Notes under the pieces: model-generated
Seen by the model: the letters and a program-made list of their open reading frames with translations, nothing else
The model's database searches: none
Told to the model about the DNA's origin: nothing
In this document: positions 10,732 through 21,776 of the stretch, in pieces
How positions within the stretch are numbered: the first letter of the stretch is position 1
How the letters are laid out: every line of letters begins with the position of its first letter
Translations under genes and position numbers: made by a program
DNA from: Biscogniauxia marginata
Lineage: Eukaryota > Ascomycota > Sordariomycetes > Xylariales > Xylariaceae
NCBI GenBank assembly: GCA_022695795.1
Contig: MU404231.1
Span: 1 to 43,200, forward strand
Direction of reading: 5' to 3'
DNA length: 43,200 nucleotides

Positions 10732-12351
10732 TTACGAGGCAGCATCAAATACCTTCTTACCCATAAACCAGGTTTGTATGACCTTCGCTTGAAGGAACTT
10801 CTCAGGGTTCCACTCCATATCGACCACCGCGAAGTCCGCCAGGCGACCAGCTTCGAGCTTCCCTGCCCACCTGTCAGCGAAACAGCTATATGCGGATCCC
10901 TCAGTACCGGCCGTGATTGCGGAAGCAAACTCGAGCGCAAAACTTGGGTTTACTCGATCTGTCAACTCCGGCTCCCGTGCTGACCGTCTTGTCGTGGCCG
11001 TGTAGACGTTTTTGAGCGGTGCGTGGGGTGCAGTAGGAGCATCGGATCCCAGAGCTAGCACAGCACCACCGTTCTCGAAGTCTGTATGTGCAAATGCACG
11101 CTGGCAGCGCGAATGTCCCAATAAAGATGGCCAGGCGCGGAGGATGGCAGGGTCGGCATGCACAGGTTGGATCGAGGCCGTGATACCTAGCTTGCCAAGC
11201 CGCGCCGCATCTTCAGGGGATGCGAGCTCCAGATGTTCGATTCGGTGTCTTCGGCCCGGAGTGGCATTCTGCTCAAGGGCATCGATGGTGACTCTGATTG
11301 TCTTATCCCCGATAGCGTGTAGTGCACACTGAAGTCCTGCTCTATCGGCCTTCTTGATGACCGGGCCAAGCTCCTGTAACGTCCAGATAGGTTCACAGGA
11401 GACTCCATTGGACGCGTAAGGTTCCGATAGGCCAGCCGTACACCCGTCAATGATGCCGTCACCAATCACTTTGATGCCCACCACGCGACATCCTGGGCTT
11501 GTTTCCGAATTAAATTGGCGATTGAGCTCAATGGCACGGTCGACCTGGGCGAGATTCTCTGCTTCTGTCTTTCGAGGGGTGATGAGCCAGTGTACTGCAA
11601 TCCGGATAGGTAGTGATTCTCTCCGGCGGAGTAGCAGCAATGCTTCCCAAGAATTCTCGTCCATAGCCATCTCGACCAATCCCGTGTACCCGGCTGCATT
11701 GTACGCTTCTATCGCTCCCTTCAATGCTGCTAATTTCTCTTCCATAGGCGCAACCTTTGCGATATGCGGCCAGACAATGGTAACCGCCGCGGCTTCGGAT
11801 AACAGACCGGATGTTTTCCCAGTCTCGTCGCGATAAATCTTCCCCCCCTCCGGATCAGGCATATCTTGTACACCTATCTCGTTTAAAGCAGCAGTATTGC
11901 ACCACGTCGAGTGTAAATCCTTGGAGTCGATGAAAATCGGCCGAGGGTCCAAGTCATCTATCATGCTCGCGAGTGCTTGGCCATCCGTCATGGAGTGCAT
12001 CCAACCTTTGCACATTATTCGGGCCACGGATGGGTGAGCTATGGCATATTCCTTGATTGTCCGCCGGATGTCCTCCAAGTTCTTACATGCCTCGAGCCCG
12101 GCTTTCTGGAGTGACTGTCCTAGCATCAGAAGATGCATATGTCCGTCGATAAAACCAGGCAACACTATGTGGCCGTTCAAGTCTTGTTTAACAGCCCCAG
12201 AAGCCTCAGCGTCTTTGATTTGGTCATCATTCGAGGAGCCGGTGTGAGTGATTCTCCCATCTTTATTAACTAACATACACTCTGAGAACGAGTGGTTTTG
12301 GCCCTTAGGGCCTGACAGGAAAAATCGTCCATTACAAAATAAGGTATTCAT
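10732..12351 (-). CDS. amidohydrolase family 3 (YtcJ-like) metal-dependent hydrolase
   Basis: A single uninterrupted frame of 539 residues from the ATG at 12351. An earlier in-frame ATG at 12453 would give 573 residues, but the start MNTLFCNGRFFL matches the usual beginning of this family, a short beta-sandwich followed by the barrel. The metal-binding motif GFIDGHMH (His 71 and 73) is present. Further likely ligands or catalytic positions are HAIGD, HRIEH and the C-terminal SDAPTAPH. The C-terminus (GRLADFAVVD) returns to the composite beta-sandwich domain. The family hydrolyses amide or related C-N bonds, but the substrate cannot be told from sequence. No signal peptide is seen from the chosen start, so a cytosolic enzyme is likely. 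The 3' end lies 20 bp from MITE-like copy B. Confidence 0.85.
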   Translation of the reverse strand: MNTLFCNGRFFLSGPKGQNHSFSECMLVNKDGRITHTGSSNDDQIKDAEASGAVKQDLNGHIVLPGFIDGHMHLLMLGQSLQKAGLEACKNLEDIRRTIKEYAIAHPSVARIMCKGWMHSMTDGQALASMIDDLDPRPIFIDSKDLHSTWCNTAALNEIGVQDMPDPEGGKIYRDETGKTSGLLSEAAAVTIVWPHIAKVAPMEEKLAALKGAIEAYNAAGYTGLVEMAMDENSWEALLLLRRRESLPIRIAVHWLITPRKTEAENLAQVDRAIELNRQFNSETSPGCRVVGIKVIGDGIIDGCTAGLSEPYASNGVSCEPIWTLQELGPVIKKADRAGLQCALHAIGDKTIRVTIDALEQNATPGRRHRIEHLELASPEDAARLGKLGITASIQPVHADPAILRAWPSLLGHSRCQRAFAHTDFENGGAVLALGSDAPTAPHAPLKNVYTATTRRSAREPELTDRVNPSFALEFASAITAGTEGSAYSCFADRWAGKLEAGRLADFAVVDMEWNPEKFLQAKVIQTWFMGKKVFDAAS

Positions 12352-12975
12352 GTCACCAAAATATATCGCGACGCACAAGACATTAATGATGAGCTGTCTG
12401 GCTCTTATAAGTAGCGCATCACGGCAGGCTACAGCTAAGTTATTATATCGCATCCTTCCCCAACCCCCACCCTCGCCGATCACGGAAAGCCTGCCGAGAG
12501 CCAAGATTATATATAGGTAGCTCTCTTAGACTACGCATGTGAGGGCATGGATAGTGAATACGAGACACATTTAGCTTTCTCAACCCAAGAGGAAGCAGAG
12601 CTAATCGAATTGACGTTAAGGAGCCTGTGTTGGTTCTGAGTGCACGGTTAACAGCTATGACTTCCCTTGGGGCGATCAATATCCGCGTACATGTATAAGT
12701 CCATAACGGCATCGATACAAGAAATACAGCACCATAGTTTATTATAGGTTTCATCTGAGCTTAACTTAGGCAAACTACTTGTATCATTTATAATCCAACG
12801 TTCTGCAGTGTTCACGAATTTTACACATGGAAGCGAGCACTTCGTATTGTCACCCTCGTGGCACTTTACCACTCGATACACATCGGGTTTTAAACACGGC
12901 TGTCCACATATCATATTCCCATTCCATTCAGAACCATGTCGTAAATCTAGGTCATTGTACACGATACACCAATTT

Positions 12976-13458
12976 TTAAGTGCAAGTGCCATAGTTGGGC
13001 TGGCAACCATTGGCCGCATCGCAGTGAGCCGTCGTGTTTCCACAGTAGCCCCTAAGCTAGGTCAACACTCTTTCACAGCCCGACAAACCCCTATGGGAGA
13101 GGATGATAACGTACGAAACAGAGCAGCATGTATAGCCACTCTCCGGACAGACATATCCGTATGTTCCAGCGCCCTCAGACCCGCACGTACCATCTGGGGA
13201 AATCGTCGTTCCGTCCACGGGCTCGGTACATGCTGCCGTGTCGTTCGAGTATGTCGCTTGGCATCCTACCGATGTGAGGCAGTACTCGTCGGTAGAGCCG
13301 CAATAACCATTAACCGAGCAGCATTTAAGGTCTCCTGGGCAAGTATATCCGTTGTTGGCACCACCGTTCTCCATGCCGCAGCTTCCATCGGGCGAGACTT
13401 CGGACCAGGCTGTAGCGGCCAGGATACCGACTGCAATTTTCGATGCTAGACTCAGCAT
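12976..13458 (-). CDS. small secreted protein with two hevein-type chitin-binding (CBM18) domains
   Basis: Exons 13458-13115 and 13051-12976, with a 63-bp intron (GTACGT donor, CTTAG acceptor), encode 139 residues. A signal peptide (about residues 1-19, MLSLASKIAVGILAATAWS) is followed by two domains, each beginning SPDG(S/T)CG and each with eight cysteines in hevein spacing, including CCSVNGYCG and, across the splice junction, CCSVSGYCG. The join restoring that motif is the main evidence for the intron. There is no catalytic domain, so it is not a chitinase or deacetylase. Small secreted chitin-binding proteins in fungi can bind cell-wall chitin or shield it from plant or host detection; that role is inference here. 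The amidohydrolase downstream is on the same strand but is probably unrelated. Confidence 0.88.
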
Positions 13459-15034
13459 GTCGAGAGTTTATTGTGCAATATTCCAAAGCGGAGTTAGTTT
13501 TTCGAGGCCGACAAGTCAGTATGCGCAGGGTATACAGATCAACACTGAGCGGAGCTCAGTTACCTTTATAGGTCAGTCAGGTATGTTATAAATTAGATCT
13601 TATTATCTCCCAGCATTTACCATTGTCGGGGAGAGGTTCGATTATCGTGAGAAATGGTTCCTAAAATTAGATTGTTAGTCCTGCTGAGATATAGGGGTAC
13701 TTTACAGATATCCCCCAAGATTTCCTTCTACGGATGGCCTCGACGCCTCGCGTACGATTTAGCCGAGGAAGTATACTCGAGGCAAAATGACGCGGACCAT
13801 CGACCAGTCGGTAAATCCATGCCCACGTCATTTGCGGCTCATTATTTTAATTGACGTATCCCCAAGGGGGGGGAGCATTGAGTCTCGAACAATTAAAGAT
13901 TAAACCCATTTTACGTAGGATACTACACGGATCTCAGGGGTCACTACTATAATGTGAAGCCCGGATCCAAGCGAGACGTGACCACCTCACTGGGCACTTC
14001 AGGCTTCTTTAATTAGATGACGAATCTCTTTCATCCAATTATAGTGTTCTGCATCACGAACGAACTGCGAGCCAAAGAGACGCAAATATATGAATATGTT
14101 CATGAGCGTAGGTAGCTTGATAGCTCTCTGAGAATATATTTGGACGATATTGAATAGGTAATTTCGAACATGAGCTCCTAAAACTTATATAATAACTTAA
14201 GAGCCAAGTGCAATGCAATGAACTCTGTTGGCACCGAGTAGAGCGACGGATAAAGACAAATGAGATAGTACGGGAAGCTGATGCGTCCATGAGTCAATGG
14301 GCTTCCAAATGCGAACTACTTCTCTAGCGATACGATATATCTCGATGAGTTATCACAGATCAAAGCAAAATGGCATGTATCTGTCGCTCTACTAAACATC
14401 GTAGCGGCCTCGGTGGATCTCCTGGGGAGTGAGGAGCCCCTAGTCATCACGATGGATGTAGGCAGGGAGCGAAAGTGTTCCGCGATATCGGCGCGGATGT
14501 GCTTGTCCCTATGAATTTTGAGTGTTAAGATCATTTTAAGGAGGGCAGGGAGGCGCTGGCTGCTTCATTCCAAGCAAAAGGCATTATATCAGAAAACTGC
14601 ATTAGCTAGAATCTGGAATAACCAAACAGCTATTGTGAATCTGTCTACCTCTCATAAATATTCTTTATCTGAGGACGAGTAGTATAGTTACCTGTAGGTA
14701 CTTCTGGTAATAGCATTTACGTTTTGAGAGAATCTAAGAATGCGGTTAATTGAAATACATCGCCTCTTACATACTTAACACCTTTTTCTTCTTTTAATTG
14801 GCAAATGCTTACATTATACTTCTAATTCGGTTCGGGAACCTGTATCTATCAAGTCTAAGAATGTCAAGGATTTATCAGGCCATAGCTACCCTTGATGTAA
14901 ACACTTGCCAATGAGCTAGGTTATTCCAAATTTGTCACAGACGTTCTCTCTTACAATTAGATATCTCAGTATGTACCGCTCACTACGCAATGTGTCACAA
15001 CGTAACTTCTTCAAAAAAAAGCAACTAAGCACTC

Positions 15035-15215
15035 CCTCTATTGATATGGGACGAAGATATGAGGATGGGATGATCGATTAGTCCAAGGGTAAGTCTATGT
15101 AGTAGGCTTTGCCCGTATATACCTATATACATATATATACGGGAGGCCATAGTAGGACCATATAGCGGGAGCATAACCTCATATTCCAACAGCTTGAGAA
15201 TAAATATTGGCATTG
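15035..15215 (+). mobile_element. MITE-like element, copy C
   Basis: Shares with copy A the GATATGGGACGAAGATATGA-like start, AGTCCAAGGGTAAGTCTATG, GGCTTTGCCC and the AGGCCATAGTAGGACCATA block ending in CAACAGCTTGAGAATAA. The terminal inverted repeats are no longer clear and the central hairpin is disrupted, so this looks like the oldest copy. Borders are approximate. Confidence 0.65.
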
Positions 15216-17791
15216 TTATGTTGCGGTATACCATTCTCTTGTTATGTAAGGGTACGAATATTATTTGTTGTTGCTCTGGAGAGGGAAAGCTACTCTCCAG
15301 GCCCACTACTCTGAGTACTATATACATCACAATGCATGGGCCACATGTTCGTGACATGTTGTATAAGGTCCTTTCGCTATCTGCTCCATGGTGGGATAGA
15401 TAACACGAATCTGGAAATGTTGATATATTGACGGTAGCCACAGCGACGAAACTATTTGACCCTTACGATATGAATTTTACACTTCGGGACTCCCAGGTCT
15501 TGTCCAGTCATTATTTGAAGACATGGTACTATCATTATTCAGCGGCCCTACGTTCTATGTCGTTGCGTGGTGTCAAAGGTATAAGGCAATACTAGGAGCA
15601 AGGGTCAAAAGGTGGGGCTACGAAGGAGTCTCGGTAACTACCAGCTCTCCGGATAGTCATCGGACTGTCATCATATAGACATTGGGTCGTCATCGAATAG
15701 GTGTATATAGGGCCTCATAGATCTACCTCAAAGTAGTAGGGCAGGCTCAAGACTGTATCCCCCCCCCCCTATACGTACTAGACCTAATAGATTACTCCTC
15801 TCACCCTACGTCCTACCTCAAACCTAACACGTGGGCTAAGACACCAGATAAAAGCAGTGGAATTGCACAAGCCAACGAAGATACCATATACCCCTTGTAT
15901 CTGATCTAAACTAGAGCTCAGGTTTTGATATCGCCACCTAGATCTATGGGTAGTATATGGAGTCTCGATATTTCTGGCCCGCAGCAGCAGTTATGATCGG
16001 GACTGTCTCTATAATTTAAAATCATTAGTAGTGCAAAATACACAGTATTCCATGATCAACACATTGATTCGAGAAGCCGAACGGAGATCGCAGTCCGACC
16101 CCTTAGTGGCAGAGAAGTTTGAGGGCAACCCTTCTGGATCTAACGCTCCTTAATTAATATAACTTTGGATAAAAGCGTCAGGGTCTAGTAATCTAATCGG
16201 TTCAAACTATCAGTTTGATATGGATTAACCAGTGAACGGTGAATGGAGTATATATCTGAGATATCTCAGTAGAAGTTAGTATAGACAATGAAGCACATTA
16301 CTGGGTGAAACTAAATTGGTCTGAAAGCTCCTAGCTGGGCGCGAGCTCAGTCAGCACCCAAGTTCAATACATACACGCACTCGCACACGAATAATACATG
16401 TCAATAATAATCTACGCCATAGGTTTATATGCCTCAAAATTGCAGGTGGTACCAAAAACACATTTAATAAGTCGATGTTGAATACGTACTGAGATAGTAG
16501 AGAATTCGCGTTTGACTTGTGGGAAACTTTGGAATTCAGGAAATAGCATAGACATGAGACAGGAAGAAGTACACACGCTATTAGCTCTCAATGAATTGGG
16601 TTTAGAATAAAGAAGATACCAACCAGATATCGAGATAGCTCTGAAGAGAAATAAAGGGAGAGATTCCTAATCTGTTAGCGGCAAGGATACTTAGGAAGAC
16701 TCGTAACGAGTCGTATACACAACTGTTATAATAATCTCACCTAGCCCCTATTATCGAGTTACTCCTAATTAATACATGACATTTTTTATGGGTGCACCCT
16801 GTCAGAAATATCGGAAAGTTGGTTTGTTCTGATTCCTACATCCTGCGTGTCTTAGACGGATGCATTGTTATAAAGTGTTGTTATTCTTGCCAATAATAAG
16901 CAACTACATGATCTAGGCAAACTAGATAATTAATATCTGACTATAGGTCCAATGCTCTTCTTCCCGGAGCCGGTCAATTCATTTTTCGGGGGTGTCAATT
17001 GTTAAATTCTAAATATATAGCCTCACACCATCCACCAACACTATCCTAGGGTCTGGTTAATTAAACTTATAATATATCTTAGTAAGCCCTGCACCGTGGC
17101 ATGAGTACATTAAGACCTATTGTATCTAGAAGTAGTTCTTGTAGAGGTGTATCTAGAAACTGCTTATGAGATACAAGTAGGTGGTGTGACTATGAGGAGA
17201 CTTATTAACGAAAAGTTAGCTAAATCCCTGTCAAATCTAATAATCAATTCCTTGGAATGTTGTAGCCAGATATTGTCAATTTCATCACGATATAGGAGGA
17301 ACATACTGCCCAATGGTTGACTCAAACATCAACATAGTACTGAGCCCTGCCGACGACTGATTCGCTGCGTTAGGTGCCTATGTAATTTTAAACACTTATA
17401 CGACATGGGGGGGCTAAGTTAGAAAAGGGGGTTGGAAGTTTAACATTGAATCACCTGAAGAATCATAACAGGTATAAGGCAATAAAATCAATCAGCTATT
17501 AAATTTTATCAAAGACATGCATATAACATTAGACCTTGTAGTTATTTTTTCTAATAAAGGGCTGTGTAGCATAAAAAGGGGGGAGCACGAATTGGCATCC
17601 CTCGTATAGTTAATCATACCACCAACTAGAGGATGGCTTACCTACCTATTATATGTGCCTAAGAATCATGAGGCTACGAGCCATCATAAATTCATGCGGT
17701 GCATGAAACCAGAAGAGCCTCGATGTCATCATTGACTGACCTGACTGACTTGCAACGCTGACGTAGTTCGCAAGCCCGCGGCGCAGATTCC

Positions 17792-17811
17792 TCGGCCCCC
17801 GACGGGGCCGA
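17792..17811. promoter_or_regulatory. GC-rich perfect hairpin/palindrome upstream of the acetyltransferase
   Basis: TCGGCCCC (17792-17799) is the inverse of GGGGCCGA (17804-17811), separated by four bases. It lies about 290 bp upstream of the proposed start at 18097 in a GC-rich patch within AT-richer DNA. It may be a transcription-factor site or a chance palindrome. Confidence 0.3.
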
Positions 17812-18096
17812 ATCCTCAGGCGATCCCAGCAAATGACACGACTCGACTACTTTGCCGCCATCATCCGTCGGTGGCCACCGTATAATAAGTCCTCACCCTA
17901 TTCATATATAGGCCATTGCATCAGGTGGAATGTCAAGTCATGATGGCGATGTCCTCGTGTGCGGTGATAACATGGCTGGCTTCTGATAAGGACGACTTTA
18001 TCATTTACCGGGGGGAAACAAGGGTATACACAATTAAACGAAAAAAGGAAGAAAGGCCGAGTGGGCACTTTCGAAGCCCATCTTCCTTGGCCTGCT

Positions 18097-19910
18097 ATGA
18101 AGTCATCATCAAAGGTTAGCATACGGGAGGAGAAAGGGAAAAAGAATCCGTTATCGAAGTACAAGGTCATCAGACGCCTCGGGAGCCTGTAGGTCGTCCC
18201 TATCATTTTTACTCAATCGCCCTTTTTATTTTTATTTCTCTTTTCTTGTTTATAGTATCTAATAATCCTTGCCCACGTAGGGAAGGCTTCCAGTCGGCGC
18301 AGCACTCGCTCGGCCACTACTACAGCACCGTCGTCACATGCCGGTATGCCGTGCCCTCGAGCCTCGCGGATCCGGATTTCCAGCCGCAACTTGAGGATGC
18401 CCTCGAGCGCGCGATAGCGCATGTCGTGCTCGAGGCACCCGCGCTGCGCGTCGGGCTCGTGGGCCAGGACACGCGGAAGCCGGTCTGGGTCGGGGTCGAC
18501 ACGGTCGACCTGCGCCGGCACATCGAGTGGCGGGTGCTCGAACCCACCACGGACTTAGACCAGCTATATCTGGACCTCGTGGCGCGCCGTATCGATACGC
18601 CCTTCGTGCAGCTCGAGACCGTACCCGGGTGGCGCGTTCTCGTGCTGCGAGTCGCGGGGTCTCAGTCCCTCGACGTCGTGTTCGAGTGGAATCACGCGAA
18701 TATGGACGGCATGAGCGCCAAGATATTCCACCAAATGTTGCTTCAGCAACTCAACAGTAGCATTAGTAACAGTGGCGGCACAGCATCACTTAACCCAGTC
18801 GCCGACCACGATGACACGCCATCGCTACACAACCACATCCTAACGATCCCCCCGACGGCGCGTCCACTGGTGCCCCCGATCGAGAAGCTGGTCCGGTTCA
18901 CCCTAACGCCGGGCTGGACCCTGTCTCAGGTGTGGAAGGAGCTCAAGCCCCCGCCGAGCAAAAAGGAGACTGTCTCCTCCTCCTCCACCTCCTCCTTCTC
19001 CACGCCGCTCGCGCGGTGGGCCCCCATCCGGCCACAGCCATACAAGGCCCGGCACCGGCAGTTCCTGCTCCCCGACGATCGCGTACGGAACGTGCTAGCG
19101 GGGTGCCACGCGCGCGGCGCCACGCTCACGAGTCTCGCGCACGTGATCGTTGCCGTCTCTCTCGCGACGCGCCTGCCCCCATCCGCGGCTCGCGGGTTCA
19201 TCGGTGAGACGGCTATTGACATGCGGCGGTTCATGCCGACAGCGCCTGAGACGTGCCCGTGGCTGGAGGATCCGGACCGCGAGCTAGGGGACTTCGTCTC
19301 GCTCGTGATGCATGAGTTTGACGGGCCGCTGCTGGAAGAGATGCGGACTTTGTCGTCGTCATCGTCATCTTCGTCGCTGCCGCCGCAGGAGACCGGAAAC
19401 CGAGATCAGCCGTCTGGTCCCGTTCTATCGTCCGCTCTCGAGGAGGTGCTCTGGTTCGAGGCGACACGCGTGCGCAGGGACATCCAGGAGAAGCTCGACC
19501 TCGGGCTCAAGAACGACCCGGTCGGTCTTACCAAGTTCGTCGTGGACTGGCGCACGATTTTTAAGGACCGCGCGCGCAAGCCGAGGCACTCGTCCTGGGC
19601 GGTCTCAAACCTGGGCGTGCTCGACGGCTCCCCGCCGTTGTCCAACGTGTCTGCGACGAACGGCGAGTCGGAGAAGGGCATAGACGTAGATAAGTGCCAT
19701 GATAATCGCTGGGGTATCGAGCGCGGTATGTTTTCCTTCGGGCCTGAGGCGACGGGGGCTGCGATGCGCATCGGCCTGTTGTCGGTGAAAGGCCGGGACC
19801 TCTGCGTGTCCTGTTGCTGGCAGGACAGCGTGGTTGACGTCAAGATTGGAGAGGCGCTGACTGCTGATTTGGAGAGATGGCTGCGATATCTTGGAAGACA
19901 AGTTGAATAA
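18097..19910 (+). CDS. alcohol acetyltransferase-family (AATase-like) acyltransferase
   Basis: Proposed exons 18097-18188 and 18281-19910 (92-bp intron, GTAGGT donor, CGTAG acceptor) give 573 residues. The long 3' frame has no usable ATG before the active site, so a first exon is needed; the exon proposed ends in KVIRRLGS and joins to LEGFQSAQHSLG, which is the usual start of this family. The HXXXD acyltransferase motif is HANMD (His 169, Asp 173), followed by GMSAK. The family uses acetyl-CoA to acetylate alcohols or related hydroxyl groups and belongs to the CoA-dependent acyltransferase fold. The true substrate is unknown. The gene is GC-rich and ends convergently with the chromodomain gene. 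A serine-rich insert near residue 400 looks like a disordered loop. Confidence 0.8.
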
Positions 19911-20517
19911 GAGTGTCTCCCTTATTTATCCTGAATGCCCTTCTCAGTCTTGCTAATTGTATTAATACATTATAAAGTTGGCATATAATTAGACATTAGA
20001 AGGGTTCAGCATCAGCATCGAAGACATCAGCGTGAGTATCTGTATAATAAGGGAGAGGCTTACCCGTATTTGAATTTAACTTAATTCATATCCTACTACA
20101 CTGCCATCAGTCAATACTGTGAATCTTGAAGCTGGTCTGTTAGGACGGACAGTATATAGAATAAGTTAAGCCTGTGTGTGTAATGTCGCCATCATGCTTA
20201 TGAAAACGATACTGCACCCATTTCCAAGATACACCACTAGACCATTTATCCAATAGAAACATTTATCCAAATAAAATACAACACGATCCTTTCTCAATTT
20301 TGGCACAAACTAGAACACCCCGTCGGCAACACTAGATAAATCCAGAGGACATGTCGCTCCACAACGCTTGCCTTTTTCTCGTAGCCGCCTCACACAGCTT
20401 GCCTCAACGCCTTATTGATGCAAGGTCTAAACCCCATACAAAACCACCTGGATCACAAGGAAATGGATATGTACAAGCAAGCAAATGATAGACGTCGGAT
20501 GTGTTGAAAGTCCACGT
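19911..20517. other. intergenic region between convergent genes
   Basis: This holds the 3' regions of the acetyltransferase (plus strand) and the chromodomain gene (minus strand). I see no further gene or element. Confidence 0.5.
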
Positions 20518-21776
20518 CTATTCGGTTCTTGTCCTTTTGCCACGGCCACGCTTCGCAAGATGTTTCTCTCGCCCGCCGATGCTTTTCCAATACTCCGCCA
20601 GCTGTTCGGGCGCGATGTTCTTCAGCTTTACTTCGGTCTCGGTCGACGTCTCGCCGCGGGTGGCAGGATGGCCGACCCACTGGACCTCGAACTGGAAGCC
20701 TCCCCTCGCCTTTTTCTCGTGCCGCAACACCTTGAATACGTGATAGATCTCGGGTGGGGGGTTCTTGGGCTTGATGAACAGGGCGTGGAGGCGGCCACCT
20801 TGAGACTTCCAATAGTCGTACAGGCTCTCCTCTGCGCCTCTCTGGATTTCTTCCTCCAGCTCCCAAGTCGCGTCCTCCTCTTTCTCGCCAACCCAGTGCA
20901 CAAGGAATTCCACAACGCCACTCCCATCGCTAGCCATCCGGTGCTTGAGGAGAGAGGCGATCTCGTGCTCTTCAAGGTCATCTTCGACACGGTCCGCTTC
21001 AGGCTTCGACTCTGGCTCCGGCCGAGCAGTGGTTTTCCCTTTGCCTTTCGGGGTAGCTTTGCTGGCAGGCTTGGGGTTGTTTTCACTTTGATCCTTATCG
21101 GTGTTATTTGAGGCTGCGTCGGCTGTGCTGTTTTCAAGCGGCCCTGTTTCATAACGAATTAGCTCGGGGAGATGATACGTTGCACCGCGTTGCCACACGT
21201 GCACGGTGGAATAATCGTACCAGATCCGCCCATGTCCGCCACGGGGACTAAGGGATTTCCCTGGGCTTCGTCTTCCGGGTCTGCTTGGAGTCGCGCAGCA
21301 TCTGGCTCCCTTGCTCGTGCAAGATTGGCAGCAGCATCGACACGCGATCCTTGGACTGGACTATCGTTCCCGGTTGCCATGGACGATCGACTACGGCGTT
21401 CTGTTTACTCCTTGTCAGTCATGCTGTGTTCAACGCGTGGCAGTTGGAATAATCATACTGATTTTGCCTGCGGATAGGCGGCCTCGGCTGCTGGAGTTGG
21501 GCGTTTCAGAGGAAATACGCGGTTTGCTGCGCTGTGAAACGGGAGTTCTCTGGGGTTCGTCGTCTATACGTCCAATGGTAGTAGTCAGTCATCGGCGTAT
21601 CCCTATCGATGACAGATCTCGAGGGAGGCTACATAAGTACCTTCGTCTATATCATCGTACGGGTCTATCTTTGCCTTTCTCTTAGTTCCCCTTAAACCCG
21701 GACTGCCGTTTGGCTGTTCGCCGTTGGCTCGCCCAGTCGCCGGCGAGTTGCCGAACATACTCAGGATGTTGTTCAT
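20518..21776 (-). CDS. chromodomain protein with two chromo-like domains
   Basis: Four exons fit perfectly in frame: 21776-21641, 21563-21459, 21400-21221 and 21143-20518, with introns of 77, 58 and 77 bp bearing GTACTT, GTATGA and GTACGA donors and CTGAC/CTAAT branch-like sites. The product is 348 residues. Residues 1-195 are low-complexity and charged, with a lysine- and proline-rich stretch. A chromodomain follows at about 198-258 (FLVHWVGEKEEDATWE) and a second related domain at about 262-335 (FEVQWVG); both end in YWKS-GGR, and a basic tail closes the protein. The layout resembles HP1-like chromo plus chromoshadow proteins, but the first domain lacks two of the three expected cage aromatics. 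It is probably nuclear and bound to chromatin; the histone mark is unknown. Confidence 0.78.

Larger units (their letters stand above)
13459..18096. other. long intergenic region, no supported gene
   Basis: About 4.6 kb without a convincing coding region; the reading frames are short and one of them (15025-15441, minus) simply overlaps the repeat copy C. It holds MITE-like copy C, a poly-C run near 15760 and a GC-rich patch with a hairpin at 17760-17880. I see no RNA gene. Confidence 0.5.

Noticed and set aside
15025..15441. 138-codon minus-strand open frame
   Set aside because: It runs across the MITE-like copy C and flanking AT-leaning DNA, has no recognisable domain and no counterpart at the other copies.
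15755..15775. Poly-C run
   Set aside because: A simple homopolymer with no associated element; length may also be a sequencing uncertainty.
18564..19901. Several open frames antisense to the acetyltransferase
   Set aside because: They are expected by-products of a GC-rich coding region; composition is arginine- and alanine-rich and no motif is present.
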